This document shows, piece by piece, positions 8,665 through 15,840 of a DNA stretch of 15,863 nucleotides. The notes below the pieces were generated by a model. That model saw only the letters and a program-made list of their open reading frames with translations. It had not been told where the DNA came from and ran no database searches. Origin of the DNA: Deltaproteobacteria bacterium (GTDB taxonomy: Bacteria; Desulfobacterota; GWC2-55-46; S146-70); NCBI GenBank assembly GCA_015492395.1, contig WGFD01000051.1, positions 1 through 15,863 on the forward strand. Direction: 5' to 3'. A program made the position numbers and the translations under genes. Position 1 is the first letter of the stretch, and each line of letters starts with the position of its first letter.

Positions 8665-10173
8665 ATGTTCACTACGGATGATATATACTCCCAGATCTAT
8701 GTTATGAAATCCCTTCCCGTAGTCGAACATTACAAGCCAAATCCGGACAAGCGTGAACTTGAAGCCGTAGACCATTTGGCCAGGCAGCTCCGTCTTGAAT
8801 ATCCGGAACTGACGGTCAATGAAGGGCTAAAACAACTGACGGTAGGCACCCTGGAAGACGCTCCTTCCCTGTATATAGACGATATGAGCGATATCGCCCT
8901 GCTTGACCGAGGACGTGACGAACACTTCCTCCAGGACAGGGCACGGCTCCGGGCAGGTGATGGGGATTATGTAGTCAGTTGCGCCGCATTCTCAGAAGAC
9001 TTCGAGAGATACTGTCGTGAACAGCTTGGACTGGGGGCCTGTACCTGGCTGCATCCCCGCCGCCCAAGGTACCCGATGCGGCTTGCGGCAGCGGTCTTGG
9101 AAGACCATGATGTCTGCAGAAGACTCGTAGACGCATTCAGCAAAGGGGAGTTGGTCTACATCCATCCCCACATGGGGACCCTCCAGGTCTGGGAACTTGC
9201 CGTACTGATACGGCAACGGTCAGGTGCCGCAGTAAAGGTTATTGCACCGCCGCCCCTTCTAACACGATGGGTAAACAACAAGATCCTCTTTGCTCATACT
9301 GTGAGCCGTCTCTTCGGGGAGTCACTAATCCCTCCCACAAATGAGGCATTCAACCTGGCAACTCTGGCCGAGAGAGTGGAAAGGATAAAAAACCTCTACC
9401 GTTTTCTTGTGATAAAGGTACCGAATTCGGCCGGTGGAAATGGAAACATGGTCATAGAGACAGAGCGCTTCCGCCACCGCTCACTTAACGAGATATGGAG
9501 GGATCTAAGGGACATCCTCAGGAATACGCATTGGGACGAACAGCCCATCCTCATGGTCGGCTGTTGGGAGAGTGAGATCATATCCTCTCCCTCCGCTCAG
9601 CTATGGATCCCCCCCGCATCCTCGGGCCTTCCGGTTGTCGAAGGCGTGTATGAACAGATACTTGAAGGCCCCATGCGGTCGTTTGCAGGAAGCAGGCCGG
9701 CGAGATTTCCCGGGATCATCACGGAGAGGCTTGTTACCCGTTGCTGGTTGTTGGGACGGCTTTTCCAGCGTCTGGGATATGTGGGACGCTGCTCTTTCGA
9801 CCTCCTGCTTGTAGGTGACAGGGTTGAGGACAGCCGGTTGGAGTTCGTGGAGTGCAACGGCCGGTGGGGTGGAACATCCATCCCCATGACCCTGATGAAC
9901 CGACTCTTCGGAGATTGGACCACTCAGCCCTATGCGACAAAGATCTGCAAGGTCGATGGCCTCGACCGGTTCAGCTTCGGAGAGTTGCTGAATCTACTGA
10001 AAGAGGACCTGTTCAATGCGCAGACGATGGATGGGAGAATCATCTTGTTTAATCCGGGCAGGCTGGCGGCCCAGTCGGCCATAGATCTTATCGCCATGGG
10101 TAAGACCATAAGTGATGCCGAAAAGTCCGCCCTATATGAATTCCCCGAACGTCTCAGGCGGTTGAGAGAGTAA
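8665..10173 (+). CDS. Pre-ATP-grasp / ATP-grasp ligase, PGM1-like, substrate unknown
   Basis: A 502-residue protein with the features of a carboxylate-amine ligase. The central lysine-containing strand FLVIKVPNSAGGNGN (Lys251) would bind ATP phosphates. The C-terminal metal site is CSFDLLLVG (Asp379) plus EFVECNGRWGGTSIP (Glu396, Asn398), typical of ATP-grasp folds and close to the pheganomycin PGM1-type peptide ligases. The N-terminal ~225 residues would be the pre-ATP-grasp domain. I chose the ATG at 8665 because GGAG (8654-8657) sits seven bases upstream; a GTG at 8590 would add 25 residues of unlikely composition, and an ATG at 8704 is a shorter option. No peptide precursor, amino-acid enzyme or exporter lies beside it, so the substrate cannot be inferred. 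Confidence 0.75.
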   Translation: MFTTDDIYSQIYVMKSLPVVEHYKPNPDKRELEAVDHLARQLRLEYPELTVNEGLKQLTVGTLEDAPSLYIDDMSDIALLDRGRDEHFLQDRARLRAGDGDYVVSCAAFSEDFERYCREQLGLGACTWLHPRRPRYPMRLAAAVLEDHDVCRRLVDAFSKGELVYIHPHMGTLQVWELAVLIRQRSGAAVKVIAPPPLLTRWVNNKILFAHTVSRLFGESLIPPTNEAFNLATLAERVERIKNLYRFLVIKVPNSAGGNGNMVIETERFRHRSLNEIWRDLRDILRNTHWDEQPILMVGCWESEIISSPSAQLWIPPASSGLPVVEGVYEQILEGPMRSFAGSRPARFPGIITERLVTRCWLLGRLFQRLGYVGRCSFDLLLVGDRVEDSRLEFVECNGRWGGTSIPMTLMNRLFGDWTTQPYATKICKVDGLDRFSFGELLNLLKEDLFNAQTMDGRIILFNPGRLAAQSAIDLIAMGKTISDAEKSALYEFPERLRRLRE

Positions 10174-10395
10174 GGGGAGATACTTAGCTGCCTTGATGTA
10201 ATATCGCCGGTCGGCGCGGAAATGAAGCTTTCTGCGGCAAGCTGCGGGGAATGCATGTCTGTAGGGGTGAAAACCGTACGTAGACAGGCTCTAGCCGGGT
10301 GGCACCGCAGGCTGGTGCAGGGATTCCATGAGGTACCTTCCGTAAGAAATGGTCTGGATATGAAGCGCATAATGGGCGGGGCTCTCTCTCTCAAT
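10174..10395. other. Convergent intergenic gap, hairpin-rich, no gene
   Basis: It lies between the 3' ends of the ATP-grasp gene and hsp20. It contains a relative of repeat module A (GAAGCTTTCTGCGGC at 10224-10238, then CTGCGGGGAAT), the RNA-like block at 10254-10318, and a (CT)n run near 10381-10391. CGCC/GGCG (10205-10208 and 10213-10216) could be a small stem after the ATP-grasp stop, but no T-tract follows. A 79-codon frame starting at 10222 runs through the repeat into the back of hsp20 and is not credible as a gene. Confidence 0.5.
10254..10318 (+). other. RNA-like hairpin pair with GAAA loop and T-box-like motif
   Basis: CATGTCTGT (10254-10262) pairs with GTAGACAGG (10280-10288) with one mismatch and two wobbles; inside are a two-base AC bulge (10278-10279) and GGT-GAAA-ACC (10266-10275). 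The geometry resembles a group II intron domain V, but the catalytic AGC triad is missing. Directly after comes GGGTGGCACCGC (10297-10308), a close match to the T-box antiterminator core, and GCACC (10302-10306) can pair with GGTGC (10314-10318). No plus-strand gene follows for it to control. Confidence 0.25.
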
Positions 10396-10863
10396 CTATT
10401 TGATAGGTATCTTCTTCATCCTCTCCTTGACCTCTTTTGTTTTCGGAAGGTGAACCTCTAGGATGCCGTTCCTGTACTCCGCCTTGACATTACCGGTCTC
10501 CACCCCGACAGGCAGCGAGATGGTACGGGAGAAGCTGCCGTATGCGGATTCACAGCAGTAGTAATCATCCTCCTTCATTTCCTTCTCCATCTTTCCCTCT
10601 CCCTTGATGGTGAGGAGATCTCCCGTCACCGCTATATCGATATCGTCCTTTTCCATCCCAGGCAGCTCAACCTTAACCAGCAGTTCATCCTTCCTGTCTA
10701 TCATATCCACGGCAGGCAACCACCCTCTGCCGCCCAGGAAGGGGTGACGTCTTCCATACTCTCCGAAAAGCCTGTCCATCTCCTCTGCCATCTCCTCCAT
10801 CTCCCTGAAGGGTTCCAGCCTTCTGAGCCCCCAACGCGGCGGTGTCCATTTAGTGAGCGCCAT
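10396..10863 (-). CDS. hsp20: Hsp20 / small heat-shock protein (alpha-crystallin family)
   Basis: ATP-independent holdase chaperone, 155 residues. The alpha-crystallin domain runs from about 48 (LPAVDMIDRKDELLVKVELPG) to 141, with the hallmark A-x-x-x-N-G-I-L motif AEYRNGILEVHLPK at 128-141, and the C-terminal I-x-I oligomerisation motif KIPIK (Ile152, Ile154). The start at 10863 is fixed by AAAGGAGGG (10879-10871) seven bases upstream; the longer frame upstream runs through the ATPase end and is not used. It is the last gene of the minus-strand stress unit, 67 bases after the ATPase. That gap holds a hairpin, a palindrome and a TATAAA box, so it may also be transcribed independently. Confidence 0.95.
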   Translation of the reverse strand: MALTKWTPPRWGLRRLEPFREMEEMAEEMDRLFGEYGRRHPFLGGRGWLPAVDMIDRKDELLVKVELPGMEKDDIDIAVTGDLLTIKGEGKMEKEMKEDDYYCCESAYGSFSRTISLPVGVETGNVKAEYRNGILEVHLPKTKEVKERMKKIPIK

Positions 10864-10888
10864 AAGCAATCCCTCCTTTCCGGTCCTT

Positions 10889-10911
10889 TTTATAGTTAAT
10901 GGTGCATTAAC
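10889..10911 (-). promoter_or_regulatory. Palindromic operator with -10 box in front of hsp20
   Basis: GTTAATG (10895-10901) and CATTAAC (10905-10911) form a perfect seven-base inverted repeat around GTG. On the minus strand it directly abuts TATAAA (10894-10889), a plausible -10, followed by the hsp20 ribosome binding site. A dimeric regulator bound here would cover the promoter. The arms do not match CIRCE (TTAGCACTC). No good -35 at 17 bases is seen. Confidence 0.4.
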
Positions 10912-10931
10912 AAAAGGGAGCCCCATCCCTT
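10911..10931 (-). terminator. Hairpin with short T-run after the ATPase gene
   Basis: On the minus strand AAGGGA (10931-10926) pairs with TCCCTT (10919-10914) across a six-base loop, and two more T's follow. The stem is short, so termination would be partial and may tune how much hsp20 is made from the upstream unit. Confidence 0.35.
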
Positions 10932-13654
10932 CAACACCTCCTTTCTCGCCTTGAACGCCAGTCAAACCACTTCGCCAGTTCGGCGGCCAGAAAGACCGGC
11001 ACAGCCACAATCAACATAATCCCCCAGTCGCTTAAGCCAAGCGGTACCGTATGCAGGGCCTTCTGCAGGAAGGGGATGTAGATGGCGCATACCTGGAGTC
11101 CAACCGTCGCGACCCAGGCTGAAAGGACCCATTTATTAGTAAAGAAGCCTATAATGTACATTGGTTCCCTAAGTGCCCTGTAGTTAAAGACATTCATCTT
11201 TTCAAGGAGTATTATACCTGTAAATGCAACCGTCTGCGCCGTGATCACTGCGTCACCGTGCCCGGTTGCGAGATAGTGGTGGAAGAGCCAGAGAGTACCG
11301 GCCCCTATGTAACCACCCAACAGAAGGATCATCACTATGCCTCTCTTATTGAGCACAGGCTCGGTAGCTGCCCGTGGAGGGCGCTTCATAACACCCTTCT
11401 CCGCCGGTTCAAGCCCCAGAGCAACGGCGGTCATACCGTCGGTTACCAGGTTCATCCACAGTATCTGTACCGGAAGGAGTATGAGGGGTCCGCCGAGCAG
11501 TATGTTTAGGAATATGGCGACAACCTCTCCGGTATTTGAAGAGAGGAGGTACCTGACAAACTTCTGTATATTGTCATACTGCCGGCGCCCCTCCTCCACC
11601 GCCCTTATTATCGACGCGAAGTTGTCATCGGTCAGTATCATATCGGACGCACCCTTGGCGACATCGGTCCCCCTGATACCCATGGCTATTCCTATATCGG
11701 CCTTCTTAAGCGCAGGAGAGTCGTTGACACCGTCGCCGGTCATGCCCACAACGTGTCCCATTGCTTGTAATAGCGTGACTATACGTAACTTGTGCTCAGG
11801 CGTAGTACGGGCGAATACGACCTCGTCCTTCAAAGCCGCCCGCAGGGTATCGTCATCCATGGTATCTATCTCAGGCCCGGTATAGGGCCTGCCGCTATCC
11901 AGCCCTATATGTTCCGCTATTGCGAGGGCCGTCCTTGGAGAGTCCCCGGTAATCATTAGCACCCTTATGCCGGCGCTGTGGGCGGTCCTTACGGCCCCTG
12001 GTACCTCCGGCCGGGGTGGGTCTATGATCCCTACTATACCAAGAAGCGTGAGGTCTCTTTCCACGTCATCTTCATCAAGCGACACCCCTTTCGGCAGGAT
12101 GCGCCGTGCAATGGCAAGGGTCCTGAGCCCCTCCCCGGCCATGGCCTCATAGGCGGTGGTTGCGGCCACTCTGTCTTCAGCGGTCAACGATCTCTCATCC
12201 GCGCCGTCGAGGATCCTTGCACACCGCTGTATTACGATCTCCGGGGCACCCTTTAGGTGAGCCACCATCCCATCCGGACCGTGCTCTATTACCGTCATCC
12301 TCTTCCGCCTGGAGCTGAATGAGAACTCGCTAACGGTATGGACGGCCTCTTCCGGGTGGAGCCATGCCTTGTACGCGGCCACAACCAGCGCCGCCTCGGT
12401 AGGTTCTCCTAGTTCATGCCATCCCCCTCCGTCTTTGTAGAGACGGGCATGGTTACAACGTAGTCCAGTATAGAGGAGGCTCAGGAGATCGGGCCGATCC
12501 TTGTAGTCTATCTTTACTCCTCCGGACTCGAAGTGTCCAGCCGGATCGTAACCCACACCGGTAAGATTAATTTCACCTGCCCGCAGCCACACCCTTTGCA
12601 CCGTCATCTCGTTCTGCGTAAGTGTACCGGTCTTGTCACTGCAGATGATTGTGGCCGCCCCCAGTGTTTCAGCCGCCTGAAGCCTCCGCATAAGTGCCTT
12701 CCTGCGGACCATGGCGCGAACGCCCAGTGCGAGTGTTATGGTTACCACCGCGGGGAGCCCCTCTGGAACTACGGCCACCGCAAGCGACACACCGGTAAGG
12801 AACATATCCAGCAGGCCTTTACCTAGAAGGTAGCCACTTACGGCTACCAGTACGGACACAGCTATGGAGAAGAGTCCGAGCTGTTTTCCGAGTACGGCCA
12901 GCCTCCGTTGAAGCGGGGTGCTCTCCTCACCTACGGTTTGGGTAAGACGGGCGATACGCCCGAACTCCGTGGCCATGCCGGTCGCAACTGCAATACCACG
13001 GCCACGGCCGTTGGTAACTGCGGTACCCATCCACACCATGGAGCGGCGCTCGGCAAGCGGTATTTCACAGGCCACAGGTTCAACATCTTTACTTACCGAT
13101 TCGGACTCTCCGGTAAGTGATGACTCATCGGCCTTGAGGTTGAGGGTCTCTATAAGTCGAAGATCCGCAGGTACCCGGTAGCCTATTTCCAGGACGACTA
13201 TATCACCCGGCACGACCATCCACGCGTCGATCTCTCTCTCCATACCTTCCCGCACCACCCTGCAGCGTGGAGATAGCATACGCTGCAGGGCCTCCATGGC
13301 CTTCTCCGCCTTCCATTCCTGTATAAAACCGAGAACCCCATTGAGAACGATTATAACCATGATGGTTACGGCATCCGCCATCTCCCCTACGACAAGGGAT
13401 ACGGCGGCGGCGGCAAGGAGGATGATGATGAGGACATCGGTAAACTGGCGTGCAAGCACCACGTACCAGTGAGTCTTTTTTACGCTCTGGAGGGTATTAG
13501 TGCCGTAGCTCTCAAGGCGCCTCCCGGCATCTTCTTCACTTAACCCTTTTACAGGGTCGGTAGCAAGTTCATCCGTTACGGATCTGAGGTCTAGTGCGTG
13601 CCATGCAGGCACCTCCGGCCGAGTATATAAAGAATCTGTTTTCTTCATGACCAT
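10931..13654 (-). CDS. P-type Ca2+-transporting ATPase (type IIA, SERCA/PacL-like)
   Basis: Membrane pump of 907 residues, full length for the family. The N-terminal cation-ATPase domain is followed by TGES (181-184, dephosphorylation loop), PEGLP in M4 (297-301), the phosphorylated aspartate Asp340 in DKTGTLT, KGAPE (468-472, nucleotide binding), TGDSP (569-573) and GDGVND (640-645). Calcium-site residues of the SERCA type are retained: the M4 glutamate, SSNTGE in M5 (Asn707, Glu710) and NLVTDG in M6 (Asn735, Thr738, Asp739). This favours Ca2+ (or Mn2+) export over Na+/K+ exchange. ATG at 13654 is three bases after the usp stop; the ATG two codons later is an alternative. It is co-transcribed with the antiporter and usp genes. 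Confidence 0.93.
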   Translation of the reverse strand: MVMKKTDSLYTRPEVPAWHALDLRSVTDELATDPVKGLSEEDAGRRLESYGTNTLQSVKKTHWYVVLARQFTDVLIIILLAAAAVSLVVGEMADAVTIMVIIVLNGVLGFIQEWKAEKAMEALQRMLSPRCRVVREGMEREIDAWMVVPGDIVVLEIGYRVPADLRLIETLNLKADESSLTGESESVSKDVEPVACEIPLAERRSMVWMGTAVTNGRGRGIAVATGMATEFGRIARLTQTVGEESTPLQRRLAVLGKQLGLFSIAVSVLVAVSGYLLGKGLLDMFLTGVSLAVAVVPEGLPAVVTITLALGVRAMVRRKALMRRLQAAETLGAATIICSDKTGTLTQNEMTVQRVWLRAGEINLTGVGYDPAGHFESGGVKIDYKDRPDLLSLLYTGLRCNHARLYKDGGGWHELGEPTEAALVVAAYKAWLHPEEAVHTVSEFSFSSRRKRMTVIEHGPDGMVAHLKGAPEIVIQRCARILDGADERSLTAEDRVAATTAYEAMAGEGLRTLAIARRILPKGVSLDEDDVERDLTLLGIVGIIDPPRPEVPGAVRTAHSAGIRVLMITGDSPRTALAIAEHIGLDSGRPYTGPEIDTMDDDTLRAALKDEVVFARTTPEHKLRIVTLLQAMGHVVGMTGDGVNDSPALKKADIGIAMGIRGTDVAKGASDMILTDDNFASIIRAVEEGRRQYDNIQKFVRYLLSSNTGEVVAIFLNILLGGPLILLPVQILWMNLVTDGMTAVALGLEPAEKGVMKRPPRAATEPVLNKRGIVMILLLGGYIGAGTLWLFHHYLATGHGDAVITAQTVAFTGIILLEKMNVFNYRALREPMYIIGFFTNKWVLSAWVATVGLQVCAIYIPFLQKALHTVPLGLSDWGIMLIVAVPVFLAAELAKWFDWRSRRERRC

Positions 13655-13657
13655 GCG

Positions 13658-14065
13658 TTACTCTTCGTCATTCACTGGGACAACGAGGATCCGGCCCGGT
13701 GCCAGAGAGATGACGGTCTTTACCGTGCTGCCCACATAGACCCTCTCCCTCCTGGCCTTATGCCTGTGCCCCAGGATTACCATATCTATGGCATTCTCTT
13801 TCACGTAGTCCACTATTTGCTCTTCGATACACCCCTTCCTTACGACAAGGATGTCGCTGTCCACGCCCCCGATAGCCCCGGCCACCAGACCTTGAAGCCT
13901 CTCCATTGCAGCATCCTCGGTTTCGCCGCCAGACCGTGGGAGAACGTAGAGTATGTGCAGTGGTTGTCCAAGCCGTCTCGCATAGCCTGCACCAATACGG
14001 GCGAGGACATCCGAGCCCGCTTCAAGGTCGAGACATAAGAGTATAGGCCTTCTATCATCATACAT
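13658..14065 (-). CDS. Universal stress protein (UspA family)
   Basis: A single-domain Usp fold of 135 residues: the first strand RPILLCLDLEAGSD, a middle segment with LHILYVLPR, and the C-terminal block DMVILGHRHKARRERVYVGST...ILVVP. The ATP-binding pattern G-x2-G-x9-G-S/T is incomplete: Gly99 and Gly112-Ser113 are kept but the second glycine is His102. The start at 14065 is set by AAGGAGGG, which overlaps the antiporter stop codon (TAAGGAGGG) about five bases upstream; a longer frame from 14122 would overlap the antiporter and lacks such a site. The ATPase ATG follows three bases after its stop. Placement between two transporters suggests a regulatory role for ion transport, which is inference. 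Confidence 0.88.
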   Translation of the reverse strand: MYDDRRPILLCLDLEAGSDVLARIGAGYARRLGQPLHILYVLPRSGGETEDAAMERLQGLVAGAIGGVDSDILVVRKGCIEEQIVDYVKENAIDMVILGHRHKARRERVYVGSTVKTVISLAPGRILVVPVNDEE

Positions 14066-14076
14066 CTTTTCCCTCC

Positions 14077-15318
14077 TTATCGTTCCATGGTACCCGGCAG
14101 TCTTCTCAGCCCTTCTCCCCAACGGCGCATCATGAGAGTGAATGCAAGGGGTACAAGAACGGTGGACAGCGAGGAGGCCGCAATTAGTGCAGTGAATAGG
14201 TGGATGTCTATCAACTTAGCCCCCAAAAGAAGCTGTGCAACTATTATCTCGGTAGTAAGTCTTGCATTTATGCCGATACCGATAGTCCATGCCTCGCGCG
14301 CCGTTATCATTCCCATAGGAACCATTATGAATATGCCTATCAGTTTGCCTAGGAAAGCCGCAAGAAATAAGAACACGGCAAGGAGGGGCGCACTGAGCAT
14401 GCCACCGAGATCGACTCTGAGCCCCACCCAGAAGAAGAATATGAGTCCGAAGAATCCGTAGCTCATAGACTGTATCGTCTGGGTGGACTGTTCACCCACG
14501 AGGCCCATGGAATTGAAGACGGGGCGCACCAGAACACCTGCCGTTATCGCCCCTACCACCATGCCCAACCCTCCGTACTCCGAGAAACCACCAAGACCGA
14601 ATAGTACAAGCATGGCCAGCATAATGAGGTTACGGGGTTGCCGCGGCAGCCATTTCCCCAACCATGGTATCAACCATCGGTAACATATCAATGCCAGGAG
14701 CAAGAAGATAAAGAGGGCTAAGAAGATGTAGAGCACCTCGCTCTCAACCACAGATGCCGGCATCGAGGAGGCGGCCCTTTCGCCTATCCACACGGAGACA
14801 AAGGCCACCATAAATACCTCTATAATGTCATCTAGGGTTCCCGCGCCTATGATGAATGCGCCAACGCGGGTACGTATGAGCTGAAACTCGTCGAGGATGG
14901 GCACTATCACGGCCTCGGCGGTCGGCATGCGGGTGAGACCGATCACAAAGGCCATGAGCCAACCGTAACCGAGTCCAAGCATCACGCCCACACCCAAAAA
15001 GAACGGAACAGCGGTGTTGAGCACGGTACACCAGATGATGTTCCTGCCAAGTCCCTTCATCTCCTTCATATCGATTTGAAGCCCTATATAGAAGAGGAGA
15101 AAGAGAACACCGAGTTGGGCTAGAAAGCTGAAAGGTCCATAAAGGGGAGTGGAGAGCAGATGGGCACCGACAGGTGTATAGTGCGCGGCCATGGCCACGA
15201 AGAGGGCTCCCAGGACGCCCGGTATCTTAAGCCTGGTCAGAAATCCGGCCAGAATATAGGTTATGGCAAAGAGCAGGGCCACATACAACAGCAGTTCGCC
15301 AACCTGGGTCTCGCTCAT
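14077..15318 (-). CDS. CPA2-family cation/proton antiporter (Kef/NapA-like membrane domain)
   Basis: A 413-residue integral membrane protein with about 12-13 hydrophobic segments and no C-terminal TrkA-N (RCK) domain, so it is the NapA-like short form rather than full KefB/KefC. The ion-site motif GAGTLDDII (Asp163-Asp164) retains the paired aspartates of electrogenic CPA2 exchangers. FYIGLQIDMKEM (about 77-88) and FFWVGLRVDL (about 295-304) are the inverted-repeat 'GL-x-D' segments characteristic of the family. The ATG at 15318 is preceded by AAAAGGAG (seven bases away). It is the first gene of the minus-strand unit, 11 bases before usp. Substrate is probably Na+ or K+ against H+; the sequence alone does not decide. 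Confidence 0.9.
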   Translation of the reverse strand: MSETQVGELLLYVALLFAITYILAGFLTRLKIPGVLGALFVAMAAHYTPVGAHLLSTPLYGPFSFLAQLGVLFLLFYIGLQIDMKEMKGLGRNIIWCTVLNTAVPFFLGVGVMLGLGYGWLMAFVIGLTRMPTAEAVIVPILDEFQLIRTRVGAFIIGAGTLDDIIEVFMVAFVSVWIGERAASSMPASVVESEVLYIFLALFIFLLLALICYRWLIPWLGKWLPRQPRNLIMLAMLVLFGLGGFSEYGGLGMVVGAITAGVLVRPVFNSMGLVGEQSTQTIQSMSYGFFGLIFFFWVGLRVDLGGMLSAPLLAVFLFLAAFLGKLIGIFIMVPMGMITAREAWTIGIGINARLTTEIIVAQLLLGAKLIDIHLFTALIAASSLSTVLVPLAFTLMMRRWGEGLRRLPGTMER

Positions 15319-15400
15319 GCGGAGCTCCTTTTAGATCTTAAGCCGGGAAGTAACATACCAACCCATTTTCCGGACCTGCCATATTTTACGGGAAGAGAGT

Positions 15401-15454
15401 GTGGTGGTGCTATATTGCAGTATATAGCGGTTCTGCACAGTCCGCAACCACCAC
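15401..15454. repeat. Nested inverted repeats forming a three-way junction
   Basis: Outer arms GTGGTGGT (15401-15408) and ACCACCAC (15447-15454) pair perfectly over eight bases. Inside, GCTATAT (15409-15415) pairs with ATATAGC (15422-15428) around a six-base loop, and GCGG (15427-15430) can pair with CCGC (15442-15445). The second inner stem shares two bases with the first. It is not a tRNA: arm lengths and loops do not fit. It lies 83 bases upstream of the antiporter start, in its likely regulatory region. Confidence 0.45.
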
Positions 15455-15536
15455 CGGAGTTTCAAAGAATGGGCGCCATCCCTGCCTATTCATGCTTGCC
15501 CATACCCCTTGAACATGCATCGCAGGCGACCATCCG

Positions 15537-15593
15537 CCCGTCCGTCAGGATTGACCTGTCTGTCAAGATTGACAGGCATGCGGGGAGCTTCAA
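15537..15593 (+). repeat. Dispersed composite repeat, copy 2
   Basis: Two 18-base units, CCCGTCCGTCAGGATTGA (15537-15554) and CCTGTCTGTCAAGATTGA (15555-15572), are followed by CAGGCATG and then CGGGGAGCTTCAA (15581-15593). This is the copy at 8318-8420 in the opposite orientation, more compact because the stretch between the dimer and the GGGAGCTTCAA module is shorter here. Confidence 0.6.
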
Positions 15594-15602
15594 CTCTTTC
15601 GC

Positions 15603-15625
15603 TTTCCGACATTTCCGACATTTCC
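15603..15625. repeat. Nine-base tandem repeat
   Basis: TTTCCGACA occurs twice in direct succession (15603-15611 and 15612-15620), with a third partial unit TTTCC following. It lies just upstream of the promoter at 15628-15656, where repeated sites could bind a regulator. Confidence 0.5.
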
Positions 15626-15627
15626 CC

Positions 15628-15656
15628 TTGCCATATATAGCCTTCTCGGTTAAAAT
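15628..15656 (+). promoter_or_regulatory. Good sigma70-type promoter facing the window end
   Basis: TTGCCA (15628-15633) and TAAAAT (15651-15656) each match five of six consensus bases and are separated by the optimal 17 bases. Transcription would start near 15663 and proceed away from the antiporter through the structured segment. It is the best consensus promoter I found in the window. Confidence 0.55.
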
Positions 15657-15662
15657 GAGGGA

Positions 15663-15840
15663 CCTAATCGTAATGGAGTCTTGAAAGGTCCGGTCCTAAT
15701 CCCATGGTGAAAGGTGAGCGCCTGCGACGTGCGAATCCCGAGGAATAAAGATAGTCGCAGGCGCATCGCAGTCACGGAAGATGAAGTGTAATGCCGCGCA
15801 AATGGACTTTTCGCGAAGCCGTCGGTCGAGCTTCATCTTT
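15663..15840 (+). ncRNA. Candidate structured RNA or long structured leader
   Basis: Downstream of the promoter at 15628-15656 there are two strong stems. GCGCCTGCGAC (15718-15728) pairs perfectly with GTCGCAGGCGC (15754-15764) around a 25-base loop, and AAGATGAAG (15778-15786) pairs perfectly with CTTCATCTT (15831-15839), enclosing a GC-rich inner region with CGCG repeats. No open frame fits. I could not match it to a known riboswitch, 6S, tmRNA, SRP or RNase P consensus. GTGAGCGCC...GTGCGAATCC is reminiscent of the 5' end and domain I of some group II introns, which would need sequence beyond the window to confirm. The 3' end is unknown. Confidence 0.35.

Noticed and set aside
10222..10461. 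79-codon plus-strand frame after the ATP-grasp gene
   Set aside because: It starts inside the repeat-like module and reads into the antisense of hsp20; no ribosome binding site or domain supports it.
10864..11010. N-terminal extension of hsp20 into the ATPase gene
   Set aside because: The strong ribosome binding site AAAGGAGGG sits seven bases before the ATG at 10863, and the upstream residues do not resemble Hsp20.
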